Assembly (NCBI GenBank): GCA_030424595.1
Contig: JAUHWG010000051.1
Span: forward strand, 1-39,189
From: Polyangia bacterium
GTDB lineage: Bacteria; Myxococcota_A; Polyangia; Nannocystales; Nannocystaceae
Reading direction: 5' to 3'
DNA: 39,189 nucleotides
Part shown: positions 6,828 to 15,362 of the stretch, in pieces
Numbering within the stretch: position 1 is the first letter of the stretch
How the letters are laid out: the number at the start of each line of letters is the position of its first letter
Translations under genes and position numbers: made by a program
Notes under the pieces: model-generated
The model's input: only the letters and a program-made list of their open reading frames with translations
Told to the model about the DNA's origin: nothing
Databases searched by the model: none

Positions 6828-8519
6828 ATGGATCGAGCTTTGGAGATAGACCTCTCCCAGGGTGTGCTGATGGAGCACCTGACGGACGGCGTACAGCTCT
6901 GTCGCGACGACGGGATCATCTTCTACACCAACGTCCACTTCGATAGGCTCTTCGGCTACGAGACCGGCGAGCTTATCGGCCGCCACGCATCCGAGCTCAA
7001 CGCGCCCGGAGAGCGGCTCCCCGACGAGATCGCGGCGGAGATCCTCCGTCATCTCCGTGACCACGGCGTGTGGCAGGGTGACATCCACAACCGGCGCAAG
7101 GACGGCACGACCTTTTGGTCGTCGGCGCGGGTCTCATCGGTCAAGCACCCTTCGCTCGGCCCGATCCTGATCTCGATCCACACCGACGTCACCGCGCGCA
7201 AGCGGATCGAGGAGGCGGACCACAGCGCCCCCCTCGCGGAGACCGAGTTCCTCGCCCGGGTGAGCCACGAGATTCGCACGCCGATCAACGGGATCTTGGG
7301 GATGGCCCGTAAGATCCTCCGCGAGAGGCTCCCCCCGCGCGTCCGCGGTGACCTCGAGATCCTCAGCGCTTCGGCGGAGACCCTGCACCGCCTCCTCGAC
7401 GATCTCCTCGACTTCTCCCGGATCGCGTCGGGCACCCTGAGTATCGAATGCGCCGACTTCTCGTTGCGCGGGGTGGCCCGCTCGGTCACCGACCTGCTCC
7501 GCCCCGGGGCTGAGCAAAAGGCCCTAAAGCTGCACCTGGAGATCGGCGACCTCCCCCCCGACGATCGCGTCCGCGGCGACGCCGACCGCCTGCGCCAGGT
7601 CCTCATCAACCTGGTCTCCAACGCGATCAAATTCACACACACCGGGCACATCACCCTGCGGGTCAGCGCCGCGGCGGAGGGCACTCTCCGCCGCGTCCGC
7701 TTCCTCGTCGAGGACACCGGCGTCGGCGTCCCTGACAACTACATATCCCAGCTCTTCGAGGCCTTCACCCAGGCGGACGGCTCGACGACCCGACACTTCG
7801 GCGGGGTCGGACTCGGCCTCGCGATCAGCCACAAGCTGATCACGGCGATGGGGGGCGAGATCGAGCTGCTCTCCACCTCTCCAGAGGGCTCGATCTTCGC
7901 GGCGACGATCCCCCTCGCCCGCCCCGATCCAGCGAAGCCCGCGCCTGTCGCGGCGCCCGAGGAGGCGCGCCTCGCTCGACGCGAGGAGCGGCGCATCCTC
8001 CTCGCCGAGGACGACGAGGTCAGCCATCTCATCGCCCTCAGCACCCTGGGCGCGCTGGGCTATCGCGTCGACGGGGTGCGCGACGGCGTCCAAGCCCTAG
8101 AGGCGCTCGGGCGCACCCGCTACGACCTCGTCCTCCTCGACTGCCGGATGCCGAGGATGGACGGCTACGAGGTCGCCCGAAGGGTGCGCCGCGGCGAGGT
8201 CGGGGACCCTGACGTCCCCCTCCTCGCGTTGACCGCGGGGGCGCGCGAGGAGGACCGCAAACGCAGCCTCGCCGCGGGTATGAACGAGCACCTCGCCAAG
8301 CCGTTCTCGGAGGCGCGACTGGCCGAAGAGCTCGATCGCTGGCTCGGCATCAGCGCGCCGCCGCCGGCATCCCCGCGCCGCCACGCCACCCCGACCGCGC
8401 GCCGGCAGACCGCTGCGCGAGCGCTCATGCCCGGCGCCTCGCGGGCGCAACCAGCCGACACGTCCCCCGCGGGCGACCGCAGCTCCACGCCCACAGACGC
8501 GGTGAACAGGACTCGCTGA
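6828..8519 (+). CDS. Hybrid sensor histidine kinase (PAS-HisKA-HATPase-REC)
   Basis: A 563-residue signalling protein. A PAS sensor domain covers residues ~10-128 (DGVQLCRDDGIIFYTN, FGYETGELIGR, then ISIHTDVTARK). The dimerisation helix carries the phosphorylated His147 in FLARVSHEIRTPINGILGM. The ATP-binding domain shows the N box NLVSNAIKFT (Asn265), G1 VEDTGVGVP, F box FEAFTQADGST and G2 GVGLGLAIS. A C-terminal receiver domain has acidic residues in AEDDE, the phosphoacceptor Asp438 in LLDCRMPRMDGYE, and Lys491 in LAKPF. No transmembrane helix is present, so it senses a cytoplasmic signal. The last ~60 residues are a Pro/Ala/Arg-rich tail. It stands alone, without a response regulator, 207 bp upstream of the lipid locus on the same strand; a regulatory link is possible but unproven. 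Part of its linker is duplicated at 805-969. Confidence 0.93.
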   Translation: MDRALEIDLSQGVLMEHLTDGVQLCRDDGIIFYTNVHFDRLFGYETGELIGRHASELNAPGERLPDEIAAEILRHLRDHGVWQGDIHNRRKDGTTFWSSARVSSVKHPSLGPILISIHTDVTARKRIEEADHSAPLAETEFLARVSHEIRTPINGILGMARKILRERLPPRVRGDLEILSASAETLHRLLDDLLDFSRIASGTLSIECADFSLRGVARSVTDLLRPGAEQKALKLHLEIGDLPPDDRVRGDADRLRQVLINLVSNAIKFTHTGHITLRVSAAAEGTLRRVRFLVEDTGVGVPDNYISQLFEAFTQADGSTTRHFGGVGLGLAISHKLITAMGGEIELLSTSPEGSIFAATIPLARPDPAKPAPVAAPEEARLARREERRILLAEDDEVSHLIALSTLGALGYRVDGVRDGVQALEALGRTRYDLVLLDCRMPRMDGYEVARRVRRGEVGDPDVPLLALTAGAREEDRKRSLAAGMNEHLAKPFSEARLAEELDRWLGISAPPPASPRRHATPTARRQTAARALMPGASRAQPADTSPAGDRSSTPTDAVNRTR

Positions 8520-8697
8520 GCTGCAAATCGCGGTTAGCGGCGAAGAAGTTTCATCTGGGAATTTGGGCAAGGCGCCGGGTACTCGGAGGCTCGTGGAGCG
8601 GGCGGACTTGTGTGTATTTATCGCTACGGTTTGGTCTTGTTGTGTGGGCGTTGAAGATGCGGTCGCCGATGTCGGAAGAATTGTGTATCTAGGGTCG

Positions 8698-8714
8698 AGC
8701 CGTGACCCACGGCT
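8698..8714. promoter_or_regulatory. Inverted repeat just before the cupin gene start
   Basis: AGCCGTG and CACGGCT form a perfect 7-bp stem with a 3-base loop, ending 12 bases before the ATG at 8727. The position suggests an operator or an RNA hairpin close to the ribosome binding site. The preceding stretch 8610-8690 is AT-richer than its surroundings and is the likely promoter of this gene. Confidence 0.4.
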
Positions 8715-8726
8715 TGGGGTGTACCC

Positions 8727-9743
8727 ATGAGACCCATGACGCAATTCCTCGCCTCTGCGGCGACCAATCTTGGCCTCGCCGCGGACGCGTGGTCGAACTG
8801 GTCGATCCTCGACTCCAAACTCTATGGGAAGATCCACTCGGAGCTCGTCGCGGGCCTGCCGGAGCGGAGCGCTCTGCCCCTTCGGGAGATCGACGCGAGC
8901 CAGGCGAGCCGGGCCGCGGTCATTGATCTGAGCGATGACTACACCCGGCCTATCGTCGTCCGCGGGGCTCTGCGCGGGATGCCCTGTCTCGAGACATGGG
9001 GAGATCGAGACTGGTGGCTCGATCGCTTTGGTGAGGCCGAGGTCCTCTCGAGCAGCGCCGCGGGATCGTGCATGCTCCCCCTGCGTGAGGCCCTCGCGCG
9101 CGAGGAGGTCTATGTCGCGGGCGCGGCCTCGATCTTCAAGAATCATCCCGAGCTGATCGAGATGGTGGAGAACGACCTCACGCGGTCGCTCACGCCGAAA
9201 GAGCCCAACGACACCCCCGAGTTCTACCAGCTCTTCTTGGGCCGATCGCGGCAGGGGACGACGATCCACAGCGCGCTGACGATCAACCTCTTTCGCCAGA
9301 TCGCGGGGCGCAAGCGCTGGTACTTCATCCCCCCCGATCAGACCCGCTTCATGCGGGCCAAGGTCTATGCCAACGGCTACGCGGCGACGAGCCTGACGAT
9401 CCAGCCCCACGGGGACGAGAGCGGCTCTCCGTGGTTCTCCAGGCTCAAGCGCTACACCGTAACGCTCGAGCCGGGGGACCTGATGATCAACCCGCCCTGG
9501 TGGTGGCACGGGGTCGAGAACCTCGCCGACGAGGGATTGGTCGTCGGCGTGCCGACACGCTACGTCGCCGGCAAGCGGGTGGTCCGCATCGATCCCTTCA
9601 AGACTGCGCTGGCGATGAGCCGGATCCTGACCTCGCAGGCGGGCGTGCGGACCGGCGGAGGGCAGGACCCCGTCGCCTACGAGCGGAGCCTGATCGAGAA
9701 CCGTTCGGAGACAGATCAGCAGTTAATCCTCCGGGCTCGTTGA
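8727..9743 (+). CDS. JmjC/cupin-8 family Fe(II)/2-oxoglutarate enzyme with HxA motif
   Basis: A 338-residue cytoplasmic protein of the cupin-8/JmjC family. The core starts at YQLFLGRSRQGTTIHSALTI and continues NLFRQIAGRKRWYFIPP; it ends with LEPGDLMINPPWWWHGVENL. The family's iron site is H-x-D/E...H, with a Lys that binds 2-oxoglutarate. Here His181 and His261 and Lys196 are present, but the carboxylate position is Ala183. The spacing H-x2-x3-N-x3-Q-x2-G-x-K is otherwise standard, so the alignment is firm. In other Fe/2-oxoglutarate families this D/E-to-Ala/Gly change makes room for chloride and defines halogenases; loss of activity is the alternative. It is paralogous to the protein at 15363-16625, which has the same change. 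It lies 262 bp upstream of the acyl ligase-reductase gene on the same strand, implying action on the same lipid. Confidence 0.85.
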   Translation: MRPMTQFLASAATNLGLAADAWSNWSILDSKLYGKIHSELVAGLPERSALPLREIDASQASRAAVIDLSDDYTRPIVVRGALRGMPCLETWGDRDWWLDRFGEAEVLSSSAAGSCMLPLREALAREEVYVAGAASIFKNHPELIEMVENDLTRSLTPKEPNDTPEFYQLFLGRSRQGTTIHSALTINLFRQIAGRKRWYFIPPDQTRFMRAKVYANGYAATSLTIQPHGDESGSPWFSRLKRYTVTLEPGDLMINPPWWWHGVENLADEGLVVGVPTRYVAGKRVVRIDPFKTALAMSRILTSQAGVRTGGGQDPVAYERSLIENRSETDQQLILRAR

Positions 9744-9970
9744 ACGGAGCCTGTCAAGGCGGACCTCTGCGCGCCCGTGGTCGACGGCTTTGTGGGCTGG
9801 AGTCTCCGGTTCGGGAAGTGACGAATCGGTGGGCGGACGATGCGGGAAATCTGCGGTAGCGGGCGTGTTCAATCCTGGGCGCTGTGCGGAGAAAGATGAA
9901 GAGTCTTGAGCTGTGAGCAGATGATTGTTGTGGGGCTCTGACCACCGGGATTTCATAGCAGTGCAGGCTT

Positions 9971-10002
9971 GCGCTGAATCGTGAGCCTGAATAGATTCGC
10001 GC
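9971..10002. promoter_or_regulatory. Imperfect inverted repeat abutting the start of the large gene
   Basis: GCGCTGAATC (9971-9980) pairs with GATTCGCGC (9994-10002) with one bulged T, three bases before the GTG start at 10006. No clear Shine-Dalgarno sequence precedes this GTG, so a hairpin here could affect initiation or be an operator. The rest of the 262-bp gap from 9744 is less GC-rich than the genes and probably holds a promoter. Confidence 0.35.
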
Positions 10003-10005
10003 TCA

Positions 10006-13000
10006 GTGGCTCCATCGGTTCTCTCCTGCTCCTCCCTAGTCGAGCTGCTCGAGGTGCGCTCGGACTCCGACTTGGCGGTGGGCCTCCGCTTCCTCGAGAA
10101 GGGGGAGGTGGAGGGGCCTGCGACGTGCTGGAGCTGGCGAGATCTGGACGGCCGAGCGCGGAGCATCGCGGGTCGTCTCCAGGAGCTCGGCTACGCGGGT
10201 GAGCGGGCGCTCCTCCTCTTCCCGCCGGGCCTCGACTTCATCGCTGCGTTCTTCGGCTGTCTGTACGCGGGGGTCGTCGCGGTCCCCTGCTATCCGCCGA
10301 ACCTGGCCCGCCTGGAGGCGACGCTGCCGCGTCTTCAGGGGATCGTGCAGAGCGCGAGACCGGGGCTCATCGTCTCGACGTTGGGGCTCGCGGATGCTCT
10401 GCCGCGGGTCGCCGCGTCGGCGCCAGAGCTCGCTGTCCTCGAGGTGGTCGCCGCCGATGATGTCGATCCTGGGTGGGCGGAGCTGTGGCGAAGGCCGACC
10501 ATCCGACCCCAGGAGCTCGCGTTTCTCCAGTACACCTCCGGCTCAACAGATCGTCCGAAGGGAGTGATGGTCTCGCACGGGAACCTGCTCGCGAACCTGG
10601 AGATGATCCGCCTCTCGTACCAGGTCGAGGAGCCCTGCCTGGTGACCTGGCTCCCGCCCTACCACGACATGGGCCTGATCGGAGGGCTCCTCGGGCCGCT
10701 CGCGATGGACATAACGGTGACCGTCTTCTCGACGGCCGACTTTGTGCGGAACCCGATGCGTTGGCTGCGGGCTATCAGCCACTTCGGCGCCTCGATCTCG
10801 GGGGCGCCGGACTTCGCCTATGCGCTCGCGGCCAAGAGGGCGGCCCGTTCGGGCGTCGAGGGCCTCGATCTGAGCAGCTGGCAGCTCGCCTTTTGCGGTG
10901 CGGAGCCGGTGCGCTCGCGCACCCTGAGGGAGTTCGAGCGGGTCTTCGCGCCCGCTGGCTTTGCCCGTCGGAGCTTCAACCCCACCTACGGGCTGGCGGA
11001 GGCGACGCTCCTGGTCACGGGCGGCAACTTCGTCGAGGGCAAGCACCTCCTGCGCTGCGACCCTGCGGCCCTCGAGCGCGGCGAGGTCAGGGCCGGGGAG
11101 GGCAGGGAGCTGGTGAGCTCCGGCCTGCCGATCCTCGAGACGGAGGTGGCGATCCTCCGCGCTGACGGCACGGCGGCCCCTCCGTCCGAGGTCGGGGAGA
11201 TCGCGATCCGCGGCCCAGCGGTAGCTCAGGGCTACTGGGAGCTCGCGGAGGAGAGCGCTGAGCGCTTTGGCTGGCGCGGAGCGGACGGTCGGAGGTGGCT
11301 AAGGAGCGGTGACCTGGGCTTCGTACGGGAGGGCCACCTCTTCGTCACCGGGCGGAGCAAGGACTTGATCATCGTCCGCGGCCGCAACCACTACCCGCAG
11401 GATATTGAGTCCACCTGTGAGGCCGTCCACCCCGGGATCCGTCTGGGGGGGGTCGCCGCCTTCTCGGTCCCTGGCGCTGGGGGGCAGGAGGGCCTGTGTA
11501 TCGTCGCGGAGGTCTCTGGAGGGGCGGCGCTCGACGAGGTCGAGACGGCGCTCCGCGAGGGGCTCGCGAAGGAGCACGAGCTCGCCATCGAGGGGCTCGC
11601 GCTGATCCGTCCGCGCACGCTGCCGAAGACCACGAGCGGGAAGATCCAGCGGCAGGCTTGCCGGCGGGCGTGGCTCGAGGGGAGCTTGGCGGCTCGGCGG
11701 CGCGTCGGGAGGGTCGCCCAGCCCGGGGGGCTGCCCGCCTGGCTGGTGGAGCAGCTGGTGGAGGAGGCGTTGATCCCGAGGGACCGGATCGAGCCGACGA
11801 GCACCTTGCGGGAGCTCGGCCTGGACTCGATGGCGATGGTGCAGCTCGCCGCGGCCGCCGAGGAGCGGGTCGGCGTCGAGGTGCCGGTCGAGATCATCTT
11901 TGACCGGACCCTCGCTGAGATCGCTGCGTGGGTCGATCACACGGGTCTGCCGACGACGCCGATCGAGCGGCCCGATCTCGAGGCGAGCGCCGCGTTGGAC
12001 CCTGAGCTTGTCCCCTGCACCGGTGCGGTCCGAGGTGAGAAGGTGGTCCTGACCGGAGCCACTGGCCTCGTCGGCAGCTACCTCCTCGCTGAGCTTCTCG
12101 CCCGCTCCCCGAGGCGCGTGCTCTGCCTGGTCCGCGCTCGCGACGCTGCCCATGGTTGGGAGCGGATCGCCGAGACGGCCCGTCGCCTCGGCCTGGAGAT
12201 CGCGAGGGAGCGGGTGGAGATCGTGCCTGGCGACCTCTCGCTCCCGCGCTTTGGCCTCACGACGGGGGCCTTCGCGGAGCTCGCCGCCAAGGTCTTCCAG
12301 ATCGTTCACTGCGGCGCGCGCGTGGACTGGTCCGCTCGCTTTGAGGATCTTCGGGCGACCAACGTCGGCGGGACGATCGAGGTGATCCGCCTGGCGGCCC
12401 TCGCCGGGGGCACGCCGATCCATCACGTCTCGTCGATCGGCGTCTATCCGCTCGGTCTCTCCAGCCGACCCCGCTTTGAGGAGTCGGAGCGGGTGGCGGA
12501 GGGGGAGCGCCTGCGGATCCCCTACTTTCAGTCGAAGTGGGCCGCCGAGCGGGCGCTCGAGCAGGCGCAGGAGCGCGGGATCCCGGTGACGATCTACCGT
12601 CCGGGCCTGGTCACGGGAGACGCGCGGACCGGCGCCGAGCTCGACCCCGAGGGCAACCTCTTCGCGGCCTTCGTCGCCGGTGTGGTCCGCCTCGGCAGCG
12701 CGCCGGCCGTCGACAAGGCGCTGGGGGTGGTCCCGGTCGACTTCGTCGCTTCGGCGATCGCAGCCCTCTCTCTCGCCGAGGGGAGCGCGGACCGTCGCTT
12801 TGTGCTGCTCAACCCGAGCCCGGTCCAGCAGTCCACCTTCTACGGCATGCTCCGGGGCCGCGCCTATCGCCTGACGCCGACGGCCTTTCCGCGGTGGCGG
12901 GACCGTGTGCTCAGGCTCCCGCGCGAGGATCAGGACAACCCCCTCGCCCGCTTCGCGGTCTACTACCGGTCGATCACGCCGCAGGTGATGCGTCGCCTCG

Positions 13001-14193
13001 AGGCGACCTTCAGCGACGGAATTCCGGTCGACGATCGGCGAACACGGGCCGCGTTGGCGGAGCTCGGGATCCGCTGTCCGCCCCTCGACGCCCAGCTCGT
13101 GGACACCTACCTCGACGCCTACGCGGCCCGTGGTTTGGTTCCAGCTCCGCGGATCGAGGTGGGCGAGGAGCGCCCGGAGCACGCGCCCATCCTCCTCGAT
13201 CTCGACGACCTGCTGGGGCCGTGGATGGAGGGCCTCGAGGACGCACAGGCGCAGATGATCCGTCTCTACGATATCGCCAAGAAGCGTCAGTGGGACGCTC
13301 GGGAGCGCCTCGACTGGTCGCTCGAGGTTGATCCGGAGAACCCGCAACATCTCCCGGACGAGTCGATCCCGATCTGGGGCTCGCCGGTGTGGACGGCGCT
13401 CGGTCAGCCGGAGCGGGTGGAGGTGCGGCGCCACTATCAAGCCTGGCAGCTCTCGCAGTTCCTCGCCGGAGAGCAGGGGGCGCTCCTCTGCGCCGGGCGG
13501 ATCGTCCAGAACGCTCCAGACGCGGCGGCGCGGATGTACTGCGCTACGCAGGTCGTCGACGAGGCCCGTCACGTCGAGGTCTTCGCGCGCCTCCTAAACG
13601 AGAAGCTAGGCCTCTCCCATCCGGTGTCCCCGTCGCTCCAGCGCCTCCTCGACCAGGTCCTCTACGATCCCCGCGGGGACATGACCTGCCTCGGCATGCA
13701 GGTCTTGATCGAGGGGCTCGGCCTCGCGGTCTTCTCGATGATCCGCGACCGCTCCCAGCACCCGCTGATCGCCGCAGCGCACGCCTACGTGGCCCAGGAC
13801 GAGGCGCGACACGTCGCGTTCGGTCGGATCCAGCTCGCCGAGCTCTACGGTCAGCTGAGCGCGGCGGAGCTCGCGGAGCGCGAGGAGTTCGTCATCGAGG
13901 CCTCGTACCTCCTCCGGGACCGCTTCTCTGCCCGTGATCTCTGGGCGGAGCTCGGGCTTCCGGTCGACCGCTGCGTCGGCTGGATCGAGGACTCCGGCTA
14001 CATGCACCACTACAGGGCGGAGCTCTTCCGGAGGATCGTGCCGATCGTCCGCTCGATCGGGCTTTGGAGCCCCAAGGTCCGCGACGCCTACGCTCGGATG
14101 GGCCTCCTCGAGTTCTCAGAGACCGAGGTCGACGTCTTGATGGCCGAGGACGAGCGCATCGCCCAGCGCTTCGACGCAGCGGCTCAACCCTAG
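10006..14193 (+). CDS. Fused fatty acyl-AMP ligase, acyl carrier, thioester reductase and ferritin-like diiron protein
   Basis: A 1395-residue multidomain enzyme. Residues ~1-565 are a fatty acyl-AMP ligase: YTSGSTDRPKGVMVSHGN (about 178-195), the FAAL-type LPPYHDMGLIGG, and GRSKDLIIVRGRNHYPQDIE. Residues ~575-650 are an acyl carrier domain with LRELGLDSMAM; Ser608 takes the phosphopantetheine arm. Residues ~675-1060 are a NAD(P)H-dependent thioester reductase with VLTGATGLVGSYLL and the catalytic pair Tyr840/Lys844 in YFQSKWAAE. Residues ~1120-1390 are a ferritin-like bundle with a full diiron set: Glu1156, Glu1186-x2-His1189, Glu1236, Glu1266-x2-His1269, the last two pairs in DEARHVEVF and DEARHVAFG. 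A fatty acid would be adenylated, loaded, perhaps oxidised, and released as aldehyde or alcohol. The diiron spacing is near that of cyanobacterial aldehyde deformylating oxygenase, so alkane formation is another option. GTG is the first start after an in-frame TGA. Confidence 0.95.
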   Translation: MAPSVLSCSSLVELLEVRSDSDLAVGLRFLEKGEVEGPATCWSWRDLDGRARSIAGRLQELGYAGERALLLFPPGLDFIAAFFGCLYAGVVAVPCYPPNLARLEATLPRLQGIVQSARPGLIVSTLGLADALPRVAASAPELAVLEVVAADDVDPGWAELWRRPTIRPQELAFLQYTSGSTDRPKGVMVSHGNLLANLEMIRLSYQVEEPCLVTWLPPYHDMGLIGGLLGPLAMDITVTVFSTADFVRNPMRWLRAISHFGASISGAPDFAYALAAKRAARSGVEGLDLSSWQLAFCGAEPVRSRTLREFERVFAPAGFARRSFNPTYGLAEATLLVTGGNFVEGKHLLRCDPAALERGEVRAGEGRELVSSGLPILETEVAILRADGTAAPPSEVGEIAIRGPAVAQGYWELAEESAERFGWRGADGRRWLRSGDLGFVREGHLFVTGRSKDLIIVRGRNHYPQDIESTCEAVHPGIRLGGVAAFSVPGAGGQEGLCIVAEVSGGAALDEVETALREGLAKEHELAIEGLALIRPRTLPKTTSGKIQRQACRRAWLEGSLAARRRVGRVAQPGGLPAWLVEQLVEEALIPRDRIEPTSTLRELGLDSMAMVQLAAAAEERVGVEVPVEIIFDRTLAEIAAWVDHTGLPTTPIERPDLEASAALDPELVPCTGAVRGEKVVLTGATGLVGSYLLAELLARSPRRVLCLVRARDAAHGWERIAETARRLGLEIARERVEIVPGDLSLPRFGLTTGAFAELAAKVFQIVHCGARVDWSARFEDLRATNVGGTIEVIRLAALAGGTPIHHVSSIGVYPLGLSSRPRFEESERVAEGERLRIPYFQSKWAAERALEQAQERGIPVTIYRPGLVTGDARTGAELDPEGNLFAAFVAGVVRLGSAPAVDKALGVVPVDFVASAIAALSLAEGSADRRFVLLNPSPVQQSTFYGMLRGRAYRLTPTAFPRWRDRVLRLPREDQDNPLARFAVYYRSITPQVMRRLEATFSDGIPVDDRRTRAALAELGIRCPPLDAQLVDTYLDAYAARGLVPAPRIEVGEERPEHAPILLDLDDLLGPWMEGLEDAQAQMIRLYDIAKKRQWDARERLDWSLEVDPENPQHLPDESIPIWGSPVWTALGQPERVEVRRHYQAWQLSQFLAGEQGALLCAGRIVQNAPDAAARMYCATQVVDEARHVEVFARLLNEKLGLSHPVSPSLQRLLDQVLYDPRGDMTCLGMQVLIEGLGLAVFSMIRDRSQHPLIAAAHAYVAQDEARHVAFGRIQLAELYGQLSAAELAEREEFVIEASYLLRDRFSARDLWAELGLPVDRCVGWIEDSGYMHHYRAELFRRIVPIVRSIGLWSPKVRDAYARMGLLEFSETEVDVLMAEDERIAQRFDAAAQP

Positions 14194-14210
14194 GACCAGC
14201 AGGACGCCCC

Positions 14211-15338
14211 GTGCCCTTCTTAGATCCCGACATCCTCATCGAGAAGGCTCAGCAGCTCGTCCGCTCCGACGACCTCTTGGGCGATGCGTGGCAGCCCGCG
14301 TTTCGCATGCTCGTCGGGTCGATCGAGCGTGAGGCCGGCCACCGCCCCTCCCGCATCGAGAAGGTGGTGCCGGAGATGCTGGGCCTCCTGGCCACCCGCG
14401 GTCGCGTCGCAGCGCTCCTGCGCGAGCGCCCGGAGCTGCGCGAGAGCCCGATGCCGGCGCCTGCGGTCATCACTGGCCTTCCCCGCACCGGGACGACCTT
14501 GCTGCACAACCTGATGGGCTCCGTTCCGGGGAACCGCGCCTATCGCCTCTGGGAGCTGCGTGCGCCCGCGTTCCCCCGGGGCGCTCCGCCCGATCAGGCG
14601 CGCCGGGAGTACGAGGGGACCGAGGAGCTCCTGAGCTGGCTCTACCGGCGGGCGCCCGACTTTCAGGCGATCCACCCGATGGCGGCGGGCGCTCCGGACG
14701 AGTGCAATTGGCTGCTGCGGCCGACCTTCACGACCCCCTTCTTCGCCTGGCTCAATCATGTGCCGAGCTACGAGCGCTTCCTCGCCGAGGCCGACTTTCG
14801 TCCCGCCTACCGCGATTGGGACCTCTTCCTTCGGCTGATCCGCTGGCGCTCCCCCGGAGGTGCCCCTGTCCTCAAGGACCCGGGCCATATCTGGGCGATC
14901 GACGCGCTCTTCGCGGTCCGACCCGACGCCAGGTTGATCGTGACCGCTCGCGACACGGAGGCCTCGGTGCCGTCGTTTTGCAGCCTCTGCTCGACGCTCC
15001 AGCACATGGACGCGGACGGTCCTGGCGAGGAGGCGATCGGCCGCTACACCCTGCGGATGCTGGAGCGAGGTCTAGAGCGCCTAAGGCGCGCCTGTGAGGA
15101 GCATCGCGAGAAGATCCTGATCGTCGACTATCGCCGGCTGGTGGCCGATCCGGTGACGACTGTGGGGGAGATCCAGCGCTGGCTCGGACGGCCCTTCGAC
15201 CGCCGCGGGGAGGCTGCCTGTCGCTCCTATCTCGCCGGTCAGACCCGGCCCAGGAAGCATCGCTACAGCCTCGAGGAGTTCGGGCTAGGGCCCGACATGG
15301 TGCCCTCGCTCGACCTCCCAGGGTTCGCGCCCGCGTAG
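14211..15338 (+). CDS. Sulfotransferase
   Basis: A 375-residue PAPS-dependent sulfotransferase of the bacterial Sulfotransfer_3 type. The 5'-phosphosulfate loop is ITGLPRTGTTLLHNLMG (residues 87-103), and the 3'-phosphate site is RLIVTARDTEASVPSF (about 241-256). VLKDPGHIWAIDALF (220-234) is typical of this subfamily, which transfers sulfate to hydroxyls of lipids and other small molecules. The GTG at 14211 follows AGGA by seven bases and lies 17 bp after the stop of the large gene, so the two are almost certainly cotranscribed. A longer frame begins inside the upstream gene and is rejected. Context suggests that the acceptor is the fatty alcohol or hydroxy-lipid made by the upstream enzyme. 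Confidence 0.9.
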   Translation: MPFLDPDILIEKAQQLVRSDDLLGDAWQPAFRMLVGSIEREAGHRPSRIEKVVPEMLGLLATRGRVAALLRERPELRESPMPAPAVITGLPRTGTTLLHNLMGSVPGNRAYRLWELRAPAFPRGAPPDQARREYEGTEELLSWLYRRAPDFQAIHPMAAGAPDECNWLLRPTFTTPFFAWLNHVPSYERFLAEADFRPAYRDWDLFLRLIRWRSPGGAPVLKDPGHIWAIDALFAVRPDARLIVTARDTEASVPSFCSLCSTLQHMDADGPGEEAIGRYTLRMLERGLERLRRACEEHREKILIVDYRRLVADPVTTVGEIQRWLGRPFDRRGEAACRSYLAGQTRPRKHRYSLEEFGLGPDMVPSLDLPGFAPA

Positions 15339-15362
15339 CCCACAGAAGGGTGACTCCAGACC

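Noticed and set aside
11299..13572. 757-residue minus-strand open frame opposite the ligase-reductase gene
   Set aside because: Shadow of the real gene, rich in Arg, Pro, Leu and Glu with no motif.
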